64,000 bases of DNA from Curvibacter microcysteis (GTDB lineage: Bacteria > Pseudomonadota > Gammaproteobacteria > Burkholderiales > Burkholderiaceae_C): contig NZ_JAQSIO010000006.1 in NCBI RefSeq assembly GCF_028649455.1, positions 179,242 to 243,241 on the forward strand, in the 5' to 3' direction. The first letter of the stretch is position 1; each line of letters starts with the position of its first letter. Shown here piece by piece: positions 11,395 through 19,877 of this stretch. Under the pieces are notes generated by a model. That model did not search any database. It was not told where the DNA came from and was given only the letters and a program-made list of their open reading frames with translations. Both the position numbers and the translations under genes were made by a program.

Positions 11395-11446
11395 GCGCCT
11401 GCCGACTCGGCCAGGCCTGTTGAATCAGGCTTGGCCCCACCCTTTG

Positions 11447-11471
11447 AATGGACCCTGCGGGGTCCATTTTT
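11447..11471 (+). terminator. Intrinsic terminator after the duplicated-module lipoprotein gene
   Basis: ATGGACCC and GGGTCCAT form an 8-base-pair stem with loop TGCG, followed by a run of T residues, about 50 bases after the stop codon. Confidence 0.88.
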
Positions 11472-11588
11472 CATGGGCGTTTGGGTGGGCCTGGGCCGGC
11501 TGAGGCTGCCATGACCGTGGCGGCTGGACAGGCGGGCTGGCGTGGCCAACCGTGCCCGCTGGCCTTGTGGCGAGGGCTACGCGCCCAG

Positions 11589-11622
11589 AAAAAAGCCCCT
11601 GCAGCGCAAGGCGGCAGGGGCT
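11589..11622 (-). terminator. Intrinsic terminator of the cellulose (bcs) operon
   Basis: Read on the minus strand, AGCCCCTGC and GCAGGGGCT form a 9-base-pair stem around an 11-base loop and are followed by six T residues (A run at 11589-11594). It lies about 65 bases after the bcsC stop codon and converges on the lipoprotein terminator. Confidence 0.88.
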
Positions 11623-11686
11623 TGGGGGGAGCGGCTCGTGGCGCAGCGGGGGGCTGGCGGCCTGAAGGTCAGTCCGCCCCAGGCGC

Positions 11687-14600
11687 TCAGTTGTTGTTGC
11701 CGTACGGCGAACGAACCGTGTTCACCGGCAGCGCTTGCAGACCTGAATACGGTTGCAGCGCGTAGCGCAGGTAGATGCCGCCGATGAACTGGCGGTAGTC
11801 GCGCGCATTGTCCAGCGCCAACTGGCCGCCGAAGAACACCTGCGGGTGCACCTGGTATTCCATGGCCGCACCCAGGTTGTAGCCCAGGCCGGTCTTGGTT
11901 TGGCCAGGGTAGACCGCGCCCGTGGCGGTGGCGCCGGCGGTGCCAAACGCGAAGGCATCGTTGGCGGCCAGCACGGCAGCGGCCTGGCGGCTGCTGTTGT
12001 TGGGGAAGTAGGCCACCGCGTCCTCGCGGAAGGACTGCACGCCCATGGAGCCCTTGAGCTGGTAGGAGAAGCGGTTGCTGCGTTGCGCCCATTCCACCGG
12101 CACGTTCAGCGCCAGGAAGCGCTGCGGGCTGAAGTAGCCGCCGTGGCCGGCCGTGAAGTAACGCAGGTTCTTGTCGTAGCTCAGGGCGGTGAAGTTCAGC
12201 CCGGTGGTCAGGGCCGAGTGTGGGCCGCGGTCCAGGCGCCAGTAAATGCCGCCGCCGCCTTCCACGCGCGAGTTGCTGGCCACGTTGGTGCCGGTCAGGC
12301 CATACAGCGAGCCGTAGGTGTAGATGCCGAAGTCGCCGGTCTCCCAGTTCAGGTCGATGCGCCCGCCGGTCGAGGACACGCCACCCCAGGTGTCGCCTGT
12401 GCGGGGGTCTTTGGTGCCGGCAAAGGACAGCAGGCTGTCGGTCACTGGGCGGCGCGAGCCGTCCAGGGTCAACGACAGTTCGTCACCCAGCGGGATGCGG
12501 TACTTCACGCCACCGGTCACGTCGGAGTGGTTGAAGCCCAGCGGCGTCGTGCCCACGTCCATCTTCAGGCGGTCGGTCTCGTAGCCCACGCTGAAGCCCA
12601 CGCCCGAGGCGCTTTGCCCGCCGGCCGAGCGGTCGGGCAGGGCCAGGGCGGTGACCGGGCCACCCCCGAAGCGGCTCAGCGTGCCGTAGCTGAGGTCGGG
12701 CGTGCCCGAGTTCAGCGACACCGGCGTGATGTTCACGCTCATCTTGCCGTCGCCCGCATCAAACTTGAGCTGCAGCGGCGCTTCAACATCGGTCAGCTGG
12801 CTCATGCCGGCTTCACCTTGGCGCACCCGCGCCACCATGCCCAGCGAGACCACGGGGATGCGGTCTTGGCGGATGTCGTTGAGTTCGTCGGCCGCCGTGC
12901 GCGGGCGGTTGCTGTTGCTGCTCAGGCTGTTCGTCACGCCGGGCAGCGGGTTGGCTTGGGCCACCTGCACCGGGGGCGCGGCCGCAGGCAGGGGCACCGG
13001 GGCCCAGGCCAGGTTGTTGCTTGGCGCGGGCGGGGTGCTGCTGCCGTAGACCGCTGCCGGCGCCGGAATGGACGCCGCGGCATAGCCCGCGTTGCTGGCC
13101 ACGGGTTGCACCGCTTGGCTGCGCGCGTAGGCGGCCGAGGCGGCTTGGGCTGGGCTCAGGGTCTCGACGTTGACCGGCTCCACATTGCGTGTGGCGGCCG
13201 TGGCCGAAGCCGCGCTGCTGCGGCTGTTGGCCGTGCTGGCACGGGGGCTGGCCGGGCTGCTGCGTTCCGCCACCGGGGCCACCGCGCGTTCCGCCACGGG
13301 CGCACTGGACGCGACGCTGCTGCGGGTGGGCACGGCGCGGGTCGAGGCGTTCTGGCTGCTGCCGGGCACCACCGCATTGATCGGGGCAGGCTGGTAGGTC
13401 TGGGTCAGGTAGCTGGAGGGCGTGGGGCTGCTCACGGGCGGCTCGACCGGGCCGGCGCCTGTGGGCGGGTAGGCTGGCAGGGTCAGGGCGGCGGAGGCGC
13501 GCGCCGCGCCGGCAGGCACCGGGATCAGCGGCTGCGGCAGGGCCGGGGCAGCAGGGGTGCCGCCCAGCGAGGCGACGGGTGCAAAGCGCAGCGGCTCGGC
13601 CACCGGGGCCATCGAGCTGTTGCCGTACGAGGTGCCGACCGGCACCGCCGTGGGCATGGCCCCCGGCACCAGCGGAGCGAAGGGCTGGCGCTGGGGCTGG
13701 TTGTTGCGGTTGGCGAAGGGGTTGGTGGCGCGCACCTGGGTCAGCGCGCCGCTGGCGGCCAGCTGGGCGTTGCGTTGCTGGTTCTCTGCCGCGACGGCGG
13801 CGGTGAAGTACTCGGTGGCCTTGCTGGTCTTGCCCTGGGCCCGGTACAGGCGCGCCGCGGCGGTCAGCACCTCGGGGTTGTTGGGCGCACGCACCAGCGC
13901 GATCTGGATGGCCGACTCGGCGTACGGGTACTCGCGGGCAGAGATCGCCAGCGAGGCCGCCGGCAGCAGCAGCTGCAGGTTGTTCGGGTCTTTTTCCAGC
14001 AGGCGGTTGTACAGGGTGATGGCCTGTGCGTAGTCGTTGTTGGCCGCGTACATGCGGGCCAGCGAGCCCATGACCAGCGGGTCGTTGGGGCGGTCAGCCA
14101 GCACGGGCGCCAGGGTGTCGTAGGCGCCGGCCAGGTCGCCGGCTTCGCGCAGGGCGTCGGCCTGGCGCAGCACATAGCCCACGCGCAGGTCTTCAAACGA
14201 CTGTCGCTGGGCCAGGGTCATGGGCATGCCCTGCAGCTGGCGCAGGATGCCGGCCAGCTCCACGTCTTGCTTGGTCTTGAGCAGGATGGCCGCGTACTGC
14301 AGGCGCAGGCCGGGCTCGGGGCGCGCCGAGCGGGCCAGCAGTTGGCGGATGGTGGCCATGGCGCGGTTGCTGTCACCCGCGTCGGTGTAGGCCAGGGCGA
14401 CGGCGCCCAGCAATTCGGGGTCTTGGCCCGTGAACTGCTCGGTCTGGGCCAGCTTGGCCAGGGCTTCGGACTGGCGGCCTTGGGCGGCCAGGGCCGAGGC
14501 CCCGTCGGCTTGCACATGCACCCAGACGCGCTTGTACAGCGCAGCGATGTCGCGCGTGCGGTTGGCTTCGGGCACCCGGTCCAGGGTGGCCATGGCGCCG

Positions 14601-16252
14601 GCCCAGTCCTGCGTCTCGGCCGACAGCAGGGCGTGGGCGTACAGCGCCTCGGGCATGTTGGGGTTGGAGATCAGCAGACCGTCCATGATGCCGCGCGCTT
14701 CGGCTTTGGCGCCGAGCTTGATGTACAGGCGCGCCAGGTCCAGGCGCACCCAGGCATTGGCCGGGTCGTTGAGCAAGGCGTTTTCCAGCGCCACGCGGGC
14801 GCCGGTGTCGTCCCCCCGGGCGGCGGCGGCTTTGGCCTGGCCCAGGGCTTGGGTGGCGCGCAGGCGGCCCAGGGCACCGACTTTTTCTTGCTGCGTCGGG
14901 CTCATGCGCTCGACGATGCGCAAGGCCTCGTCGGCCTTGTTGTTCTGGGCCAGCACGCCGACCAGGCCGCGCACGGCGTCCGGGTTGTCGGACTGGCGTG
15001 CCAGCACGCGGCGGTAGGTGGCTTCGGCGGCGTCGTACTGGCCCATTTCGACCAGCACGTCGGCCAGGTCGTTTTCGGCCGTGGTTTCACGCGGGTCCAG
15101 GCGCACGGCTTGCTGCAGGTACTGGCGGGCGGCGTCGAGGTTGTTGTTTTCGCGCGCGGTGGTGGACTGGGCCACCAGGGTCCAGTAGGTGGCGCTGTCC
15201 AGGGCGCTCTTCCAGCGGCCGGCCTGGCCTTGGCGCGAGGCGCGCTCCAGGTAGTCGCGGGCCTGGCCGAAGTTTTCCTGGCGCAGGCGCAGCACGCCAA
15301 AACCGCCCAGCGCGTCGCCGTCGGTGGGACGGGCTTCGAGCACGCTGCGAAAGCCCGCTTCGGCGGCTTCCAGGTCGCCGTCGTCCAGGGCCCGGAAGGC
15401 CTCCTGGGTGCGCTTGCGCAGCGGGTCGCTCACGGCGCCCGGGCCGGGACCATCGCCACGCGACTGCTTTTGCTGGCGTTCGATGTCGGCCAGGCGCGAT
15501 TGCACGCTGGCGTCGCCGGGGAAGGCGCGCAGGAATTGCTGGTACAGCGGGATGTCGGCGCTGCGGCTGCCGGTCCAGGCCAGGGCCTTGCGCCAGCTTT
15601 CGATGGCGGCGCTGCCCACGTCGGCGTGGCTGGCCAGGCGCGACAGCTGGGCAATGCCCTCGCGGCGGGTGGCGTCGCGGTAGGTCAGGTGCTGGGCCAA
15701 GGCCAGGGCGACGCGGGCGTCGTCGGGCTGGTCTTGCACCAATTGCTCCAGGCCTTTGCGCGCCGAGTCCCAGCCTTGGGCGGTGCCGCCCAGGGTTTGG
15801 TAGTACTCCAGGGCCAGCGGGCCGCGCGGGGGCTGGTTGCCCAGCGCGTTCTGGTAGGTGTTGATGGCTTCGGCGGGCTTGCCGGCCTTGGCCAGGTCAC
15901 GCGCGGTCTGCAGTTGGGGCGCATTGCGCTGCACGTTGATGGCTTGCTCGATGCGGGCCACCGAGGCGTGGCTCGGGTGGTTGCGCTTGAGCTGGGCCAG
16001 GTACTTGGCAGCGGTCTCGAAATTCTTGTTGTCGGCCTCGGCCACGGCCATGCCCCCCAGGGCATCGGGCTGGTTGGGGTCGAGCTTGAGCAGTTTTTGC
16101 CAGGCTTCGGCGGCGCGTTCGCTGTTGCCGCGCGACTGCCAGTACTTGCCTTGTTCCAGCAGGGCTTTCTGGGCGGGTTCTTGGGCATAAACGGCCGGCA
16201 CACTCAGTGCGGCCAGCAGGCTCATGGCTAGCGTTTGGTGGCGGTGGTACAT
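11687..16252 (-). CDS. bcsC: Cellulose synthase outer-membrane subunit BcsC (TPR + beta-barrel)
   Basis: Protein of 1521 residues with a signal peptide (cleavage after VYA, near residue 23). Residues ~25-830 are tandem tetratricopeptide repeats such as GKYWQSRGNSERAAEAWQKL, the periplasmic scaffold. Residues ~840-1120 form a low-complexity linker of Ala, Pro, Ser and Gln. The last ~370 residues, from about IPVVSLGMVARVRQGEAG, are the outer-membrane BcsC_C barrel that exports the glucan, ending in repeated aromatic strands and YALQPYSG. The start overlaps the end of bcsZ by 25 bases and has GGGAG just upstream. It is the last gene of the operon and is followed by a terminator. The linker is longer than I would expect. 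Confidence 0.96.
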   Translation of the reverse strand: MYHRHQTLAMSLLAALSVPAVYAQEPAQKALLEQGKYWQSRGNSERAAEAWQKLLKLDPNQPDALGGMAVAEADNKNFETAAKYLAQLKRNHPSHASVARIEQAINVQRNAPQLQTARDLAKAGKPAEAINTYQNALGNQPPRGPLALEYYQTLGGTAQGWDSARKGLEQLVQDQPDDARVALALAQHLTYRDATRREGIAQLSRLASHADVGSAAIESWRKALAWTGSRSADIPLYQQFLRAFPGDASVQSRLADIERQQKQSRGDGPGPGAVSDPLRKRTQEAFRALDDGDLEAAEAGFRSVLEARPTDGDALGGFGVLRLRQENFGQARDYLERASRQGQAGRWKSALDSATYWTLVAQSTTARENNNLDAARQYLQQAVRLDPRETTAENDLADVLVEMGQYDAAEATYRRVLARQSDNPDAVRGLVGVLAQNNKADEALRIVERMSPTQQEKVGALGRLRATQALGQAKAAAARGDDTGARVALENALLNDPANAWVRLDLARLYIKLGAKAEARGIMDGLLISNPNMPEALYAHALLSAETQDWAGAMATLDRVPEANRTRDIAALYKRVWVHVQADGASALAAQGRQSEALAKLAQTEQFTGQDPELLGAVALAYTDAGDSNRAMATIRQLLARSARPEPGLRLQYAAILLKTKQDVELAGILRQLQGMPMTLAQRQSFEDLRVGYVLRQADALREAGDLAGAYDTLAPVLADRPNDPLVMGSLARMYAANNDYAQAITLYNRLLEKDPNNLQLLLPAASLAISAREYPYAESAIQIALVRAPNNPEVLTAAARLYRAQGKTSKATEYFTAAVAAENQQRNAQLAASGALTQVRATNPFANRNNQPQRQPFAPLVPGAMPTAVPVGTSYGNSSMAPVAEPLRFAPVASLGGTPAAPALPQPLIPVPAGAARASAALTLPAYPPTGAGPVEPPVSSPTPSSYLTQTYQPAPINAVVPGSSQNASTRAVPTRSSVASSAPVAERAVAPVAERSSPASPRASTANSRSSAASATAATRNVEPVNVETLSPAQAASAAYARSQAVQPVASNAGYAAASIPAPAAVYGSSTPPAPSNNLAWAPVPLPAAAPPVQVAQANPLPGVTNSLSSNSNRPRTAADELNDIRQDRIPVVSLGMVARVRQGEAGMSQLTDVEAPLQLKFDAGDGKMSVNITPVSLNSGTPDLSYGTLSRFGGGPVTALALPDRSAGGQSASGVGFSVGYETDRLKMDVGTTPLGFNHSDVTGGVKYRIPLGDELSLTLDGSRRPVTDSLLSFAGTKDPRTGDTWGGVSSTGGRIDLNWETGDFGIYTYGSLYGLTGTNVASNSRVEGGGGIYWRLDRGPHSALTTGLNFTALSYDKNLRYFTAGHGGYFSPQRFLALNVPVEWAQRSNRFSYQLKGSMGVQSFREDAVAYFPNNSSRQAAAVLAANDAFAFGTAGATATGAVYPGQTKTGLGYNLGAAMEYQVHPQVFFGGQLALDNARDYRQFIGGIYLRYALQPYSGLQALPVNTVRSPYGNNN

Positions 16253-17502
16253 GCCTTCTCCCAGCGTAATTGCAGTCTGCCTGTGGGCAGGAATTGGTAG
16301 CGTTTCTCAATCCATCCGGTACCGAACAGGCCGAGCACGTGATCGTAATAGGGCAGACGGGCTGCCGGGTCGAGTAAGCGGGCTTGCACTCGCTTTTGTT
16401 GGAGCTGCAAAGCAGCGCTCCGACCGTCGGTCAGCAGGTAGGGCAGCATCGCGGCAGAAAAGCCAATCGGCCCCACGCCCTGCACGGAACCGGTGGTGGT
16501 TTGGACCTTCTCGGGCGCGAACTCGGCCATCTCCACCGCCTGGGCCATGCCGCCCAGCTGGCGTCGCACGGTGGCGGCAGCGGGGTCGGTGGTCGGCGTC
16601 ATGCCGGCCCACAGGTAGGTGCGGATGGCGTCGTAGCTGCCGACATCACCCAGCTGCGGGTCGGCCACAAAGCTGCCTTTGCCGTTCTCGGCCACGCGCC
16701 AGGCCGTCCAGTCGGGGGCGTAGCCGCGCGGGGCGGTGTCGCCCAGCAGGCGCACGGTGTTTTGCGCCAGGGCCTGCCAGGGGCCTTTGGGGTCGAGCTG
16801 GGCAAAGCGGCGCAGCAGCGGCAGCGGCAGGTAGCTGGGGTTCAGGCGCCACAGCTTTTGGTCGGGGAAGACAAAGCCCACTGGGCCGGGCAGCAGCATC
16901 TTGCCCAGGCCGGGCAGGTCGGTGATTTCGTCCTGCACCACGCGGGCCAGCAGGGTGCGGGCCTCGGTTTCGTAGGCGGGTTTTTTCCAGACCCGGGCGG
17001 CCTCCAGCAGGGCGTAGGCCAGCCACAGGTCGGCGTCCGAGGCCGGGTTGTTGTCCAGCACGCCCCAGCTGCCGTCTTTGCGCTGGCCCCATTGCCAGGC
17101 GGGCAGGCGCGCAGCGATGTTGCCGCCCGCCAGGTTGGCCACGGTCCAGCGCCACAGGCGTTCAAAGCGCTCGGGCTGGTTGGCCACCAGCGCGAAGAAC
17201 ATGGCGTAGGACTGGCCTTCCGAGGTGGAATGCATCTGGGCCACGCTGAAGTCCACGACGCGGCCGTCTTCTTGCGCAAAGCGTTCGGTGAAGGACTCCC
17301 ACAAAGGCCATTCGGCGCTGCTCTGGCAGGCCGCGCTGCTGGGCGCCGCCACGGCGTTGCCCAGCGCCAAAACCAAAGGCGCCAGGGTCACTGGCGCCAG
17401 CAGGCGGGAGAGGAAGGAGCGACGTCCGCCCCGCCCCGTGGGCGCGGGGCGGCCACGGGGAAGGCTCCATCGGGGTGCGGTGGCCGGTTGCTGCATGAAC
17501 AA
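16228..17502 (-). CDS. bcsZ: Periplasmic endo-beta-1,4-glucanase BcsZ (GH8)
   Basis: Protein of 424 residues. An arginine-rich N-terminus precedes a hydrophobic segment (~32-52), probably a signal peptide or Tat-like leader (GGRRSFLSRLL). The mature enzyme aligns with E. coli BcsZ throughout. The proposed catalytic acid lies in HSTSEGQSYAM (E95) and the base in GSYDAIRTYLWAGM (D290). Family motifs WQWG, NNPASDADLWLAYALLEA, GFVFPD and VGPIGFSAAMLPYL are present. It trims or edits the nascent cellulose chain in the periplasm. It overlaps bcsC by 25 bases and is separated from bcsB by 7, so it is translated within the operon. The start could be ATG 17502 or 17496. Confidence 0.95.
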   Translation of the reverse strand: MFMQQPATAPRWSLPRGRPAPTGRGGRRSFLSRLLAPVTLAPLVLALGNAVAAPSSAACQSSAEWPLWESFTERFAQEDGRVVDFSVAQMHSTSEGQSYAMFFALVANQPERFERLWRWTVANLAGGNIAARLPAWQWGQRKDGSWGVLDNNPASDADLWLAYALLEAARVWKKPAYETEARTLLARVVQDEITDLPGLGKMLLPGPVGFVFPDQKLWRLNPSYLPLPLLRRFAQLDPKGPWQALAQNTVRLLGDTAPRGYAPDWTAWRVAENGKGSFVADPQLGDVGSYDAIRTYLWAGMTPTTDPAAATVRRQLGGMAQAVEMAEFAPEKVQTTTGSVQGVGPIGFSAAMLPYLLTDGRSAALQLQQKRVQARLLDPAARLPYYDHVLGLFGTGWIEKRYQFLPTGRLQLRWEKACTTATKR

Positions 17503-17509
17503 AAGAAGA

Positions 17510-19861
17510 TCAGTCCTTGTTCTTCAGGCGGGCCTTGGCACGGGCTCGCAGCGACAGGTACAGCAGCACACCGATCAGCAAGGCGGCGACGATGCCCAGT
17601 GCCAGCAGGAGCAGCGGGCTGCGCGACAGGTACCACTGCACCCAGGTCAGCGGGTCGAGGCGGCCGACCCAGTAGGTCTGTTCGGCCACCAGGCTGTCCA
17701 CCTGCTTGCCGCGCACCACCGAGGTGCTGCCCTGGACTTCCTTCACCAGATCCGGGTCGAGCAAGGCTTCGATGATCTGGGTCATGCCTTCGGGGTTGTT
17801 GCTGGACAGCTGCACCACGCTGCGGCCCGGGGTGACCGGGGACTCGAAGCCGGCGATCACGCCGTCGGTGCTGTCGGCCGTGAAGGCCACTTGGTTGCGA
17901 CCGGGCTTGGCGCCGTCGCGCTGGCTTGGGTCCCACCAGCTGAACACGCGGTAGGCGAAGTCGGACAGCTTGAAGCGGCGCGAGCCGGCCTGGATGCCCA
18001 CCGGGCTGGCGTCCGCCCATTGGGTCAGCAGGGGCTGGTTGTTGCCCGAACCAATCAGCACCACATCCTTGCCTGCCAGGGCTTCGACCTGCTTGGGGCC
18101 GATGACGCTGACGGCGGTGGCGGGGTAGCCGGTGGAGCGGCCAAACACGCCCAGCAGGCTGAGGTAGCTGCTGTAGTCGTTCAGGCTCGGCTTCTCGGGC
18201 AGCACGACCGCGGTTTCGGACAGGTCCGCCATGCGGGTGAAGGGGAAGCCGGTGTTGCTGAAGGCGGCCAGGTCGGGCATGGCCAGGAAGTGCGAAAAGC
18301 CCGAAATGTCCACGGTGGAGTCCGGCTCCACGGTGCCGCGCACGTTGTCCAACACCACGTCTTTACAAGCGCCTTGCTTGATCATGTCGTGGAAGTAGTG
18401 GAACTGCAGCTGGGTTTGCGCCGGCAGCTTGAACAGCGGAATGTGGAACTGCTCGCGCGCCGGGATCAGCTCGCCAGCGGGCACCACCGCATTGACCAGG
18501 CGGTCCACGGCGCTGGGCGCTTCGTGGTTGATGGCCAGCAGCGGCAGCGAACGCAGGAACTGCTGGTTGGCATTGATGTTCAGCGTGGACTTGTCGGTGT
18601 TCGGGCGCGGTGTGTAGCGGTACTTCAGGTCGACCGGAATGCCCTTGCTGCGCCAGCCAAACAGGTCGGGCGGCAGGTGGAAGTTCACGCGGATCAGGTC
18701 GGGCGAATAGCCGGCCACGTTGAGGTTGTCTTCCAGGGCCAGTTCGCCGAACTTCACTGGGCGGTCGCTGGCCAGCCAGTTGGGTGCGTCATATGGCTTG
18801 CGTGGCTTGATCTCGCTCAGGTTGGTGATGGTGGCCACCGGGCCGGACAGGGCGGGCGAGCCCACGGCCACGGCGTTGGCTGCGATCTTCAGCTCTTTGG
18901 CGTCGCGGCCCATGACCAGCAGCAGCTTGGCATTGGGGTCGTTCGGGTTGGGCACCATGGCCACGGTGGGGCCTTGCAGGGCGGCCACGTTCAGGCCACC
19001 GGGCACTTGGTTGCCCAGGGCCAGCACGATGGCATTGCCTTGCGCCGGGATCTGGTCCACCAGGGCCGGGAAGCGCGCGCCGCGGTAGCCGGCCAGGGCC
19101 CCAAACCACGAGGACAGGGCGCCAGCGGCTTCCAGCGAGGCGCTGTTGGGCGCGCCGGCAAACACCATGGGCAGGTTCAGCGGCAGGGCATCGCGGCGGT
19201 CGAAGAAGGGTTGCGGCAGCAGGGCCAGGTCGTTGGCCTGGGCCACCGGGGTCAGGGTCAGCTCCAGCGTGCTGTCGTTGCCCACATTGGCCCACAGGCT
19301 GGAGTGCGCGGGGTCTTCGCAGTCACGCGTGTAGTGGCCGATCAACTCGAGGTTGAGTCGGTTGAACTCGGTGATCAGGCGCGGCGGGATCAGGATCTCG
19401 CGCTGCAGGTTCTGGCCGGCCTGCTCGGTGGGCACGGGAATGGTGGCCGCCACCTGCTCGTTGACCATCACGTTGATGTGCGAGAGCTGCGGGATCAGGG
19501 CCGGCGAATAGGCGTAGTTGATCTTCAGCTTGGCGCCCGTCACCACCTGGTCGGCGCGGATGCTGAAGGTCACGCCGCTGTTGCCGCGGATGCCGCGCAG
19601 CTGCAGTGGGAACAGGGCGCCCAGTTGCTTGAGCGAGAAGGACACGGTGCGCGCGCTGTTGTTGCGCTGGCTCGGGGTCTCGCCGGCGGCTTCGGCCGCG
19701 GTCTCGGTGATGATCCGGCTGGAACTGGCCTTGGCCTTGGTGGCGGCCTGCGCGGTTTGCAGACCCGGAGCGGCCAGCATCAAGGCAATGGCCAGAATGA
19801 CCGGCTGCAGCGGCACGCGGTGGGCGGGGCGCTGGGAGAGGGCGGTGTGGTGTTGGGTCAT
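17510..19861 (-). CDS. bcsB: Cellulose synthase periplasmic subunit BcsB
   Basis: Protein of 783 residues. It has an N-terminal signal sequence (cleavage near TAQA-AT, residue 39), a large periplasmic region of alternating jelly-roll carbohydrate-binding and ferredoxin-like domains, and a C-terminal transmembrane anchor (PLLLLALGIVAALLIGVLLY) with a short basic tail. Family features include LGALFPLQLRGIRG, CEDPAHSSLWANV and SRSPLLLLALG. BcsB docks on BcsA and guides the polymer across the periplasm; the tail anchor is required for BcsA activity in characterised systems. It lies 16 bases after bcsA and 7 before bcsZ. Confidence 0.96.
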   Translation of the reverse strand: MTQHHTALSQRPAHRVPLQPVILAIALMLAAPGLQTAQAATKAKASSSRIITETAAEAAGETPSQRNNSARTVSFSLKQLGALFPLQLRGIRGNSGVTFSIRADQVVTGAKLKINYAYSPALIPQLSHINVMVNEQVAATIPVPTEQAGQNLQREILIPPRLITEFNRLNLELIGHYTRDCEDPAHSSLWANVGNDSTLELTLTPVAQANDLALLPQPFFDRRDALPLNLPMVFAGAPNSASLEAAGALSSWFGALAGYRGARFPALVDQIPAQGNAIVLALGNQVPGGLNVAALQGPTVAMVPNPNDPNAKLLLVMGRDAKELKIAANAVAVGSPALSGPVATITNLSEIKPRKPYDAPNWLASDRPVKFGELALEDNLNVAGYSPDLIRVNFHLPPDLFGWRSKGIPVDLKYRYTPRPNTDKSTLNINANQQFLRSLPLLAINHEAPSAVDRLVNAVVPAGELIPAREQFHIPLFKLPAQTQLQFHYFHDMIKQGACKDVVLDNVRGTVEPDSTVDISGFSHFLAMPDLAAFSNTGFPFTRMADLSETAVVLPEKPSLNDYSSYLSLLGVFGRSTGYPATAVSVIGPKQVEALAGKDVVLIGSGNNQPLLTQWADASPVGIQAGSRRFKLSDFAYRVFSWWDPSQRDGAKPGRNQVAFTADSTDGVIAGFESPVTPGRSVVQLSSNNPEGMTQIIEALLDPDLVKEVQGSTSVVRGKQVDSLVAEQTYWVGRLDPLTWVQWYLSRSPLLLLALGIVAALLIGVLLYLSLRARAKARLKNKD

Positions 19862-19877
19862 GGTCAGAGGCGGTGAA

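Noticed and set aside
11753..16231. A 1492-codon open frame on the plus strand opposite bcsC
   Set aside because: It is Gly/Ala/His/Arg-rich with no recognisable domain and exactly mirrors the codon bias of bcsC; long antisense frames are expected in high-GC DNA.
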